Source: an uncultured bacterium (lineage in GTDB: Bacteria > Cyanobacteriota > Vampirovibrionia > Gastranaerophilales > Gastranaerophilaceae). From it: DNA of 10,986 nt. Each line of letters opens with the position of its first letter. Positions within the stretch are counted from its first letter, which is position 1. A model generated the notes under the pieces. That model saw nothing but the letters and a program-made list of their open reading frames with translations, was not told the origin of the DNA and did no database searches. Shown here in pieces: positions 5,305 through 10,986 of this stretch. The DNA lies in assembly GCA_902464375.1 (NCBI GenBank), contig CABQIM010000060.1, positions 1 through 10,986 of the forward strand. Reading direction: 5' to 3'. The translations under genes were made by a program, and so were the position numbers.

Positions 5305-6198
5305 TTAAACTTGTGAAAAACTGTTGAGTGCTCTTCTTAGTACTCCGCAGTTTTTTCTTAGCAATTCTTTTGCTTCATCTTTTTTAAGTTCGCATTTCAA
5401 CATAACGATAGAAGTTTTTACACTCCAACCTGATTCAAGAAGAGTTTGAAGCGCTGTGGAATTATTAACTCCGGCAATTTCTGAAACAATTCTTATTGCT
5501 CGGCCTTTTAATTTCTCGTTAGTTGGCATTAAATCTATCATAAAGTTTTCGTAAGTTTTGCCAATCTTAATCATTGCTCCGGTTGAAAGCATATTAAGTA
5601 CCATTTTTTGAACAGAACCTGCTTTCATTCTGCTGGAGCCTGCAATTACTTCCGGACCGACTTCTACACAAATTCCTAAACCGGCATCGTCTAAAATAAG
5701 TGCTTTGTGATTGCAAGTAAGGGCTATTGTCTTACAATTAACTTTGTCTGCTTGAGCTAGTACTCCTAATAAATACTTAGGATTTCCACTTGCAGAAATT
5801 ACAACACAAACATCATCTTTGGTTAGAACTTCCGCATCTTTTTCACCGAGTTCAAAATTATCTTCAGCACCTTCGACAGCAGTGCGAATTGCTTTTTCGC
5901 CACCGGCAATAATTCCTGTTACCATATCAGTTGGAACTCCAAACGTTGGAGGGCATTCTGACGCGTCAAGAATACCTAGTCTGCCGGAAGTTCCGGCTCC
6001 AAAGTAGTATAATCTGCCGCCAACTAGGAATTGTTTTGCTATAATATCAATTGCTTTTGCGATATTTGGAGCTTCATCTTCAATAGCGAGTGCAACGAGT
6101 TTGTCCTCTTCATTGATTTTTCTGACTATATCAATAGTAGAAAGCAAATCAATGTCTTTTGTGTTTTCATTTCTGTATTCTGTTATAATTTCACTCAT
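5305..6198 (-). CDS. murQ: N-acetylmuramic acid 6-phosphate etherase
   Basis: MurQ cleaves the lactyl ether of MurNAc-6-phosphate to give GlcNAc-6-phosphate and D-lactate in cytoplasmic peptidoglycan recycling. The 297-aa product has the family's usual length. It shows the SIS-domain phosphosugar loop 'FGAGTSGRLG' (65-74), 'DASECPPTFG' with E81, 'AVEGAEDN' with E112, and the MurQ/GckR signature near 188-226 ('SSRMKAGSVQKMVLNM', then 'MIDLMPTN'). I chose the ATG at 6196-6198 because 'aaggag' lies 8 nt upstream and the family begins at the residues matching MSEIITEYRN. The frame stays open for 47 more codons upstream, but these run back into the ribH coding region and are not conserved-looking. 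It is 52 bp downstream of ribH on the same strand. No PTS transporter (murP) or anmK is in view. Confidence 0.95.
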   Translation of the reverse strand: MSEIITEYRNENTKDIDLLSTIDIVRKINEEDKLVALAIEDEAPNIAKAIDIIAKQFLVGGRLYYFGAGTSGRLGILDASECPPTFGVPTDMVTGIIAGGEKAIRTAVEGAEDNFELGEKDAEVLTKDDVCVVISASGNPKYLLGVLAQADKVNCKTIALTCNHKALILDDAGLGICVEVGPEVIAGSSRMKAGSVQKMVLNMLSTGAMIKIGKTYENFMIDLMPTNEKLKGRAIRIVSEIAGVNNSTALQTLLESGWSVKTSIVMLKCELKKDEAKELLRKNCGVLRRALNSFSQV

Positions 6199-6250
6199 CA
6201 CACACACTCCTTTCGAAAACAATATTATTAGTTCAATAAAATTATTAATT

Positions 6251-6712
6251 TTAAATTTTAGCAAATAGACTAGCCATTTCAATAGCAGATTTTGCAGCAT
6301 CAGAACCTTTGTTACCAGCTTTAGTTCCGGCTCTTTCAACAGCTTGCTCTATGTTATCTGTCGTAAGTACTCCAAATATAACAGGAATTTCTGTTTCTAA
6401 ACCAACAGATGCAACCCCTTTTGAAACTTCTGCACAAACGTAATCATAGTGGGAAGTTGAGCCTTTGATTACAGCACCCAATGCAATAATTGCATTATAC
6501 TTTTTAGATTTAGCACATTTTTTTGCAACTATAGGAATTTCAAAAGCTCCCGGACACCAAACGATATCTATATTATCTTCTTTAACTCCGTGACGTTTTA
6601 ATTCATCAACAGCTCCTGATAGAAGTTTAGAGGTTATGAATTCATTAAAACGTGACACAATTATACAAAATTTTTCATTAGAAACAGTTAATAAACCTTC
6701 AATAACTGACAT
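6251..6712 (-). CDS. ribH: 6,7-dimethyl-8-ribityllumazine synthase
   Basis: This enzyme condenses 5-amino-6-ribitylaminouracil with 3,4-dihydroxy-2-butanone 4-phosphate in the penultimate step of riboflavin synthesis, usually as a pentamer or a 60-mer shell. The 153-aa product has the normal length and motifs: 'SRFNEFI' (20-26), 'GAFEIP' (55-60), 'GSTSHYD' with the catalytic H88 (84-90) and 'ERAGTKAGNKG' with R127. I chose the ATG at 6710-6712 because 'aaggag' is 7 nt upstream and MSVIEGLL is a typical start; the frame extends 14 codons further without support. It is first in a ribH-murQ unit with a promoter near 6746. The other rib genes are not in this window, and the short leader has no room for an FMN riboswitch. 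Confidence 0.96.
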   Translation of the reverse strand: MSVIEGLLTVSNEKFCIIVSRFNEFITSKLLSGAVDELKRHGVKEDNIDIVWCPGAFEIPIVAKKCAKSKKYNAIIALGAVIKGSTSHYDYVCAEVSKGVASVGLETEIPVIFGVLTTDNIEQAVERAGTKAGNKGSDAAKSAIEMASLFAKI

Positions 6713-6745
6713 ATACCTTCTCCTTAAAATAATATCTATATTCTT

Positions 6746-6751
6746 ATTATA
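6746..6751 (-). promoter_or_regulatory. -10 box of the ribH-murQ promoter
   Basis: A perfect TATAAT, preceded by TG, lies on the - strand. Transcription would begin near 6739 and give a leader of about 27 nt before ribH. The matching -35 region ('gtacta' or a shifted reading) is weak. Confidence 0.5.
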
Positions 6752-6872
6752 CACGATTTTAAAAATTTTAGTACTATTAAATTCCTAAATTTCAAAGCAT
6801 CAAATCTTCCAAAAGCTAATTTAACACTTTTTAACAATTCTTGCGTTATTACATCCATTTACCCTCAATTTG

Positions 6873-6881
6873 TGCTAGAAT
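6873..6881 (+). promoter_or_regulatory. Extended -10 promoter of rsgA
   Basis: TGcTAGAAT is an extended -10 element. Its last base is only 6 nt before the rsgA ATG (6888), so transcription would start at or within a base or two of the start codon. No Shine-Dalgarno sequence lies in the intervening T-run. No good -35 is seen, which is usual for extended -10 promoters. Confidence 0.5.
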
Positions 6882-6887
6882 TTTTTT

Positions 6888-7889
6888 ATGCAAAAAGGAC
6901 AAATTTTTAAAATCCACTCAGATTTTTATTATGTGCATTCTGAAAACGGGACTTATGAGTGTAAAATTCGTGAAGTTTTAAAGAAACAGAAGCAAAAAAT
7001 TTTTGTAGGAGATTTTGTAGAATTTGATAATGGGGCGATAGAAAAAATCTTACCACGCAAAAATTACATTACTCGCCCTACGGTTGCAAATATCGATAGA
7101 GTTATTATAATTTCTGCAGTCAAAGAGCCGGAATTAAATTTTACTCAACTTAACAGATATATTTCTTTTGCCAAATATCATGGTCTGGATGCAGTTTTAT
7201 GTTTTAACAAAAATGATTTATCCGAAGATGATAAGACTATAGAAAAAGTTTTTTCGATTTATCAACCGCTAGGATATGATATTATTTTTACTTCTGCACT
7301 CGAAGGGTATGGAATTGAAGAATTTCAAGAACTTTTGAAGGGGAGAACTTCCGTTCTTTGCGGTTCTTCCGGTGTTGGAAAATCAAGTTTGATAAACGCA
7401 ATTTGTCCGGATTTGAATTTAAGAACAAAAGAGGTTAGTGATAAAACTCAAAGAGGAACGCATACGACAAGACATTGTGAAATAATATCTGTGGATGAAG
7501 ATTCTAGGATTGTTGATACTCCTGGGTTTAGTCACTTGAGATTTGATTTTATGATGCCAAATGAAGTGGATTTATTGTTTCCTGAAATTTCTCAATATAA
7601 GCAATATTGTAAATTTCAAGATTGCTTGCATTTGACAGAAACCGGATGTGCAGTGAAAGAGCATTTTGATGAAATTGATGAAACCAGATATCAAGCTTAT
7701 GTTGAATTTGTAGAAGAGGCTAGAGAATATAAGGAAAAAGTTAAATATCAAGGGGTTAAGGTTGAAACGACTCATAAACAACAGCATAATAAAACAGCTG
7801 TAAAAATAAGCTCAAGAAAACGTGAAAGTGCCAGAAATACGCAGAAACAGAATATTTATAAGGGTATTGATGATGAAAGAATTGATTGA
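6888..7889 (+). CDS. rsgA: Ribosome small-subunit-dependent GTPase A
   Basis: RsgA (YjeQ/YloQ) is a circularly permuted GTPase that checks late maturation of the 30S subunit. The 333-aa product has an N-terminal OB-fold (about 1-60) and then the permuted motifs in order: G4 'NKND' (107-110), G5 'TSAL' (135-138), G1 'GSSGVGKSS' (159-167), a G2 region 'TQRGTHTTRH' (187-196) and G3 'DTPG' (210-213). The C-terminal zinc finger has C241, C246, H248 and C254. After it comes a lysine- and arginine-rich tail (about 280-333) that may bind rRNA. The start ATG has no ribosome-binding site and lies just past a -10 box. The 3' end overlaps the next gene by 17 bp, marking an operon. Confidence 0.96.
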   Translation: MQKGQIFKIHSDFYYVHSENGTYECKIREVLKKQKQKIFVGDFVEFDNGAIEKILPRKNYITRPTVANIDRVIIISAVKEPELNFTQLNRYISFAKYHGLDAVLCFNKNDLSEDDKTIEKVFSIYQPLGYDIIFTSALEGYGIEEFQELLKGRTSVLCGSSGVGKSSLINAICPDLNLRTKEVSDKTQRGTHTTRHCEIISVDEDSRIVDTPGFSHLRFDFMMPNEVDLLFPEISQYKQYCKFQDCLHLTETGCAVKEHFDEIDETRYQAYVEFVEEAREYKEKVKYQGVKVETTHKQQHNKTAVKISSRKRESARNTQKQNIYKGIDDERID

Positions 7890-8748
7890 TTTAGTAAACG
7901 AACATTTAGAGGAATATTTGCAAATATCTTATCCTGAAGATATTTTCAAAGCGATGAAGTATACGTTAATGCTTCCAGGGAAAAGATTAAGACCGGTGAT
8001 GTGCTTAGAAACTGCAAGATTATTGGGTGCTGATATTAAAAATGTGCTTCCGGCAGCTTGTGCAATAGAAATGCTTCATGTTCAAAGTCTTATTCATGAT
8101 GATTTGCCTTGCATGGATAATGATGATTTTAGACGTGGTAAGCCTTCTAACCACAAAGTTTTTGGAGAAGCAAATGCTGTTCTTGCAGGAGATGCTTTGT
8201 TGACTTTTGCACCGCAACTTATAATTGAAAAATCAAAAAATCTTTTATCAATGACGCAAATTGTTCGAATATTGCATGAATATACAAAATTTGCCGGTGC
8301 TTATGGGCTTATTGCCGGACAAGTGGTAGATATAGAATCAGAAGGTGGAAAGTTCGTGAAATCGCCAAACGAAACTTTGGATTTTATTCACTTGAATAAG
8401 ACCGCTGTTCTTTTCCGTTTAGCTGTAAGAATAGGTGCAATTGCCGCCGGAGCTGATGATGAAACAATAGAAGAATTTGATAATTTTGCTAAAAAGTTTG
8501 GCTTAGCATTCCAAATCTATGATGATATTATGGATGAAGTTTCTTCTTTTGAAGAGTTGGGCAAAACAGTCGGTAAAGATAAAAACAGCGGAAAGCTTAC
8601 GTATGTTTCATTGTACGGGCTTGAAGAGGCTGAAAATAAATTCAATTACTTGATTAAGGAATGTTATGTTATAATAGAAAAGTATCATTCACAAATCTTT
8701 GAAGAGATACTTGGAAAATTAAAAAACAGAATCGGGAGTATTAAATGA
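7873..8748 (+). CDS. Short-chain polyprenyl diphosphate synthase (crtE/ispA type, probably GGPP)
   Basis: This 291-aa trans-prenyltransferase adds isopentenyl diphosphate units to make C15 or C20 prenyl diphosphates. It has 'LPGKRLRP' (34-41), the first Asp-rich motif 'HDDLPCMDNDD' (75-85; DDx4D, as in type II enzymes), R87 and R88, and the second motif 'YDDIMDE' (216-222). The residue five before the first motif is Q71 rather than the aromatic found in farnesyl synthases, which favours geranylgeranyl diphosphate; this is an inference. I chose the ATG at 7873 because 'aaggg' lies 8 nt upstream; the adjacent ATG at 7870 is also possible. The frame opens at 7822, but that part lies within rsgA. 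It overlaps rsgA by 17 bp and the next gene by 4 bp, so it is translationally coupled. Confidence 0.93.
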   Translation: MKELIDLVNEHLEEYLQISYPEDIFKAMKYTLMLPGKRLRPVMCLETARLLGADIKNVLPAACAIEMLHVQSLIHDDLPCMDNDDFRRGKPSNHKVFGEANAVLAGDALLTFAPQLIIEKSKNLLSMTQIVRILHEYTKFAGAYGLIAGQVVDIESEGGKFVKSPNETLDFIHLNKTAVLFRLAVRIGAIAAGADDETIEEFDNFAKKFGLAFQIYDDIMDEVSSFEELGKTVGKDKNSGKLTYVSLYGLEEAENKFNYLIKECYVIIEKYHSQIFEEILGKLKNRIGSIK

Positions 8749-9209
8749 GTTTAGGACAAATCTACGGTACGGGATATGAGGTAATTTTAGTTGCGTTTTC
8801 AGGAATTGTGACTGCGCAAATTTTTAAGTTCTTGCTCCATTTAATAATTAAAAGAAGTATGGATTTAAGACTTTTTACAACTACCGGTGGTATGCCAAGT
8901 TCTCATTCTGCTGGTGTTATGGGATTGTCAACGGCAGTAGGTTTGATAAAGGGCTTTGATTCTATCGAATTTGCAATTGCTCTAGGATATGCATTTATTG
9001 TTATGTATGATGCAGCAGGTGTTAGACGTGCTGCCGGTAAGCAAGCTGCTTGTTTAAATAAAATTATAATGGATTTGTATAATCAAGATTTGCAAGAAGC
9101 TGGCGGAAAACTGAAAGAACTGCTCGGTCATACTCCTATGCAAGTTTTTGCCGGTGCAATTTACGGTATTGCTTATGCATTTTTAATGCACTACCATATA
9201 CTGCATTAA
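8745..9209 (+). CDS. DUF212 / divergent PAP2 family membrane protein
   Basis: This 154-aa protein belongs to the divergent PAP2 (DUF212, YuiD-like) family. It has the family blocks 'TTGGMPSSHSAG' (46-57), 'YDAAGVRRAAGKQA' (88-101) with 'LN' (104-105), and 'LKELLGHTPMQV' (122-133). Hydrophobic stretches near 11-36, 56-70, 76-90 and 132-150 suggest a small integral membrane protein. The SSHS and R-A-A-G-K-Q motifs resemble a PAP2 acid-phosphatase active site, so lipid- or prenyl-phosphate phosphatase activity is plausible, though I know of no firm biochemical proof. The start ATG overlaps the preceding TGA (ATGA), with 'gggag' upstream, so it is coupled to the prenyl synthase. This supports a shared isoprenoid role. 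No clear terminator follows. Confidence 0.9.
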   Translation: MSLGQIYGTGYEVILVAFSGIVTAQIFKFLLHLIIKRSMDLRLFTTTGGMPSSHSAGVMGLSTAVGLIKGFDSIEFAIALGYAFIVMYDAAGVRRAAGKQAACLNKIIMDLYNQDLQEAGGKLKELLGHTPMQVFAGAIYGIAYAFLMHYHILH

Positions 9210-9282
9210 GAAACGCTAGAAAAAATATAAAAATTACAGAAAATTTGATATAAGTGTTGTTAATTTTTGTAACACATGATAG

Positions 9283-9291
9283 TGGTAAAAT
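9283..9291 (+). promoter_or_regulatory. Possible extended -10 promoter for rpsE-rpmD-rplO
   Basis: TGGTAAAAT is an extended -10-like sequence in the 256-bp gap before rpsE. Candidate -35 hexamers TTGTTA (9257) and TTGTAA (9267) are at non-ideal spacings. A start near 9298 would leave a leader of about 168 nt before rpsE. A second AT-rich site ('ttataaat', near 9413-9420) is also possible. A promoter is expected here because the upstream gene is not ribosomal. Confidence 0.35.
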
Positions 9292-9465
9292 ATTCCCCCT
9301 CTTGCATTTAAACCTCTTTTATATTACAATTTTTTTGTCAGAAAACAACCCACATTTGAATATACCGTAAATGCCTGAAAAATGGTGTTTTTAGCTTTGG
9401 ATATTTGAATGTTTATAAATTGAAAAATAATAATTCGTAAAACATTTAAGAAAGGTATTATTAAC

Positions 9466-10086
9466 ATGACAGAAGAAATCAAACAAGTTGAAGAATCAAC
9501 AGAAGTTACAGCTGAAGTTGCAGCTCCAGAAGCTAGCGAAGCTGAAGCTCCTGCAAAAAGACAACGTAACAGAAAGAAAAGAGTAGAAACTCAAGAAGTT
9601 AAACCTGAATCAGAATGGAAAGAACAAGTTGTTCAAATCCGTCGTGTAACAAAGGTTGTTAAAGGTGGTAAAAAATTAAGCTTCAGAGCTATTGTTATCG
9701 TTGGTAACCAAAAAGGACAAGTTGGTGTTGGTTGTGCTAAGGCATCAGAAGTTATTATTGCTATTCAAAAAGCAATTGCTGATGGTAGAAAAAATCTTAT
9801 TACAGTGCCTATTTTCAAGACTACAATTCCTCACCCAATCACTGGTAGATCAGGTGCTGGTGCTGTAATGCTAAGACCTGCTTCTCAAGGTACTGGTATT
9901 ATTGCTGGTGGTGCTGTTCGTTCAGTATTAGAACTTGCTGGTATTGAAAACATTCTTTCAAAATCATTAGGTTCAAAATCACCTCTTAACGCGGCTAATG
10001 CTACATTGGATGCTCTTCAATCATTAAGACCATTCGCAGAAGTTGCTAAAAAACGTGGTTTGACAATGGCTGAATTATTAAACTAG
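9466..10086 (+). CDS. rpsE: 30S ribosomal protein S5 (uS5)
   Basis: uS5 sits near the mRNA entry site of the 30S subunit and affects decoding accuracy. The 206-aa product has the S5 N-terminal RNA-binding domain (about 52-115, 'RRVTKVVKGGKKLSFRA', 'AIQKAIADGRKNLI') and the C-terminal domain ('LRPASQGTGIIAGG' 136-149, 'RSVLELAGIENILSKSLGS' 152-170, 'KRGLTMAELL' near the end). About 40 residues at the N-terminus are extra compared with E. coli S5 (about 166 aa): an acidic Glu/Ala/Val-rich stretch (2-30) followed by a basic patch (31-39). The start has 'aaagg' 10 nt upstream. It opens a ribosomal block, whereas the usual upstream neighbour rplR is absent. Confidence 0.97.
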   Translation: MTEEIKQVEESTEVTAEVAAPEASEAEAPAKRQRNRKKRVETQEVKPESEWKEQVVQIRRVTKVVKGGKKLSFRAIVIVGNQKGQVGVGCAKASEVIIAIQKAIADGRKNLITVPIFKTTIPHPITGRSGAGAVMLRPASQGTGIIAGGAVRSVLELAGIENILSKSLGSKSPLNAANATLDALQSLRPFAEVAKKRGLTMAELLN

Positions 10087-10141
10087 TAGGCTATTTAAAT
10101 TTAGATTTAAAATGGAATAATAGTTTTAGAATGTAGAACAT

Positions 10142-10193
10142 GGCGTGGGAAAGCGTTTTTATAATAAAAAATCTTAAGTAAGCGTTCCCACCG
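10142..10193 (+). promoter_or_regulatory. Conserved-looking hairpin in the rpsE-rpmD gap
   Basis: The 137-bp gap contains GTGGGAA (10145-10151) and TTCCCAC (10185-10191) as a perfect 7-bp inverted repeat. 'AAGCGTTTTT' and 'AAGCGTTCCC' form a direct repeat between and inside the arms, and an AT-rich internal stem (tttttat/ataaaaa) is possible. No T-run follows the closing arm. It may be an RNA processing or autoregulatory structure; no known r-protein leader motif was recognised. Confidence 0.4.
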
Positions 10194-10223
10194 ATAAAAA
10201 ATAATATTAAAAAGGAAAAAACA

Positions 10224-10403
10224 ATGGCTAAACAAATAAAAATCAAACTTGTAAAAAGTTTAATCGGATGCTCAGAAGCACAACGCAGAGTAGCTCAGGC
10301 ATTGGGCTTGAAAAAAACTGACCAAGTAGTTGAACACCAAGACAGTGCAACTATCATGGGTATGGTTAACAAGATTTCACATTTAGTAGAAGTGGTTGAA
10401 TAA
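10224..10403 (+). CDS. rpmD: 50S ribosomal protein L30 (uL30)
   Basis: This small gene encodes 59 residues: MAKQIKIKLVKSLIGCSEAQ, then RRVAQALGLKKTDQVVEHQD, then SATIMGMVNKISHLVEVVE. The pattern 'IKLVKSLIG..', 'LGLKK..Q.V', 'GMVNKI.HLV' is the standard uL30 fold and length. It lies between rpsE and rplO, its canonical place. 'aaaagg' lies 8 nt before the ATG. uL30 is, to my knowledge, missing in photosynthetic cyanobacteria and plastids, so its presence is useful when placing the organism. Confidence 0.95.
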   Translation: MAKQIKIKLVKSLIGCSEAQRRVAQALGLKKTDQVVEHQDSATIMGMVNKISHLVEVVE

Positions 10404-10410
10404 AAGACAT

Positions 10411-10501
10411 TAAGTCGTTAAGTCGTTAAGACGCTAAGTTCGTAAAAAATATTTTAAATGAACTTAAAAGCTTAAAGACTTAAAGACCTAAAGACTTTTT
10501 T
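10411..10501 (+). terminator. Repeat-built hairpin with T-run: attenuator-like element before rplO
   Basis: The left arm is four 8-nt units: TAAGTCGT (10411), TAAGTCGT (10419), TAAGACGC (10427) and TAAGTTCG (10435). The right arm is five units of the reverse-complement type: GAACTTAA (10460), AAGCTTAA (10468), AGACTTAA (10476), AGACCTAA (10484) and AGACTTTT (10492). The arms pair imperfectly but in register around a 17-nt AT loop, and six T residues (10496-10501) follow. This looks like an intrinsic terminator or attenuator built from expanded 8-mer repeats, placed inside a ribosomal operon. Partial readthrough to rplO would be required unless rplO has its own promoter. Confidence 0.55.
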
Positions 10502-10533
10502 GTATTTTAGAATTAACAAAGAGGACATAAAAA

Positions 10534-10983
10534 ATGACAAATATAACATTAGAAGATTTAAGACCAGCTGAAGGTGCAACTGGTAAATCAAAAAGAGTAG
10601 GTAGAGGTCGTTCATCAGGACATGGTAAAACATCTTGTCGCGGTCATAACGGTGAAGGACAACGTTCTGGCAGAACTTCAAAAAGAGGTTTTGAAGGTGG
10701 TCAAATGCCAGGTTACAGAAGATTACCTAAATTAAAAGGCTTCCAAATCATTAATCAAAGAAATTATGCTCAAATTAATGTTGGCAGACTTAATGATTTA
10801 GAAATCTCTGAAATTTCATTAGAATCATTGAAAGAAATTAGAAAAGCTCACCCTTCTTGCGACGGTTTAAGAATTTTGGGTAACGGAGAAATCAAAAAGG
10901 CTATTACTGTAAAAGCTAATTATGTAACTCCATCAGCAAAAGAAAAAATCGAAGCAGCAGGCGGAAAGGTTGAATTAGTATAA
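10534..10983 (+). CDS. rplO: 50S ribosomal protein L15 (uL15)
   Basis: uL15 is a late-assembling large-subunit protein bound to 23S rRNA. The 149-aa product is complete and of normal length. It shows the Gly/Arg-rich N-terminal extension ('RVGRGRSSGHGKTSCRGHNG' at 21-40, then 'GFEGGQMPGYRRLPKLKGF' at 52-70) and the C-terminal globular part ('LRILGNGEIKKAITVKA', then 'SAKEKIEAAGGKVELV'). The start is supported by 'agagga' 8 nt upstream. It follows rpmD by 130 bp and ends 3 bases before the window edge; in the canonical order secY would follow. Confidence 0.97.
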   Translation: MTNITLEDLRPAEGATGKSKRVGRGRSSGHGKTSCRGHNGEGQRSGRTSKRGFEGGQMPGYRRLPKLKGFQIINQRNYAQINVGRLNDLEISEISLESLKEIRKAHPSCDGLRILGNGEIKKAITVKANYVTPSAKEKIEAAGGKVELV

Positions 10984-10986
10984 TGG

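Noticed and set aside
6199..6339. 47-codon N-terminal extension of MurQ
   Set aside because: It lies upstream of a good Shine-Dalgarno/ATG pair, runs into ribH and does not match the family's start.
6713..6754. 14-codon N-terminal extension of RibH
   Set aside because: The internal ATG at 6712 has 'aaggag' at ideal spacing, and the upstream part overlaps the promoter.
6713..6887. FMN riboswitch upstream of ribH
   Set aside because: The predicted leader is only about 27 nt, and no RFN-element motifs are visible on the - strand.
7822..7872. Earlier start for the prenyl synthase
   Set aside because: It would overlap rsgA by far more, has no RBS, and adds residues not typical of the family.
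10411..10499. CRISPR-like short repeats
   Set aside because: Units are 8 nt, contiguous and without spacers; the two arrays are inverted to each other, which fits a hairpin and not a CRISPR.

Overview
This is a chromosomal window from an AT-rich bacterium. It runs from the 3' end of an rRNA operon, through a repeat-rich region and several housekeeping genes, into part of the ribosomal-protein spc cluster. Several traits fit a gut-type non-photosynthetic cyanobacterial relative (Vampirovibrionia/Melainabacteria, Gastranaerophilales-like): a type II prenyl diphosphate synthase translationally coupled to a DUF212 'divergent PAP2' membrane protein (a pairing I associate with cyanobacteria), AT-rich codon use, and a large LysM peptidoglycan hydrolase. 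This is inference; an AT-rich Bacillota lineage is not excluded. No plasmid, phage or CRISPR signature is visible.

Region 1 (1-897): the 3' tail of 23S rRNA, a hairpin-containing spacer, an intact 5S rRNA and its terminator. After these comes a second, broken 5S copy. Its central and 3' parts are nearly identical to the intact gene but are split by a 95-bp palindromic insert. Its 5' part is replaced by another nested palindrome. It still has its own terminator-like hairpin. Region 2 (898-1494) has no protein gene; it holds a possible small RNA of about 110 nt with a clear terminator, then degenerate inverted and direct repeats.

Region 3 (1495-6712): an unrecognised 350-aa protein with an HNH-like motif (- strand) diverges from a large + strand protein that combines a GH24-type muramidase domain, four LysM-like modules and a C-terminal zinc amidase. 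It has no visible signal peptide. Convergent to it lies the - strand pair ribH (lumazine synthase) then murQ (MurNAc-6-phosphate etherase). The hydrolase makes muropeptide fragments and MurQ consumes MurNAc-6-P, so the two could belong to the same cell-wall economy, although they are not co-transcribed.

Region 4 (6888-9209): rsgA, a prenyl diphosphate synthase gene and a DUF212 gene form an overlapping + strand operon. RsgA acts in small-subunit maturation. The other two look like a prenyl-diphosphate maker and a putative membrane phosphatase. The rsgA start codon sits where transcription should begin, so its mRNA may be leaderless.

Region 5 (9466-10983): rpsE, rpmD and rplO in the usual spc order, but with a non-ribosomal gene upstream where rplR would be expected. 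The intergenic gaps of 137 and 130 bp are unusually wide and structured. The gap before rplO holds inverted arrays of 8-nt repeats ending in a T-run, which resembles an attenuator. The window ends just after the rplO stop codon.
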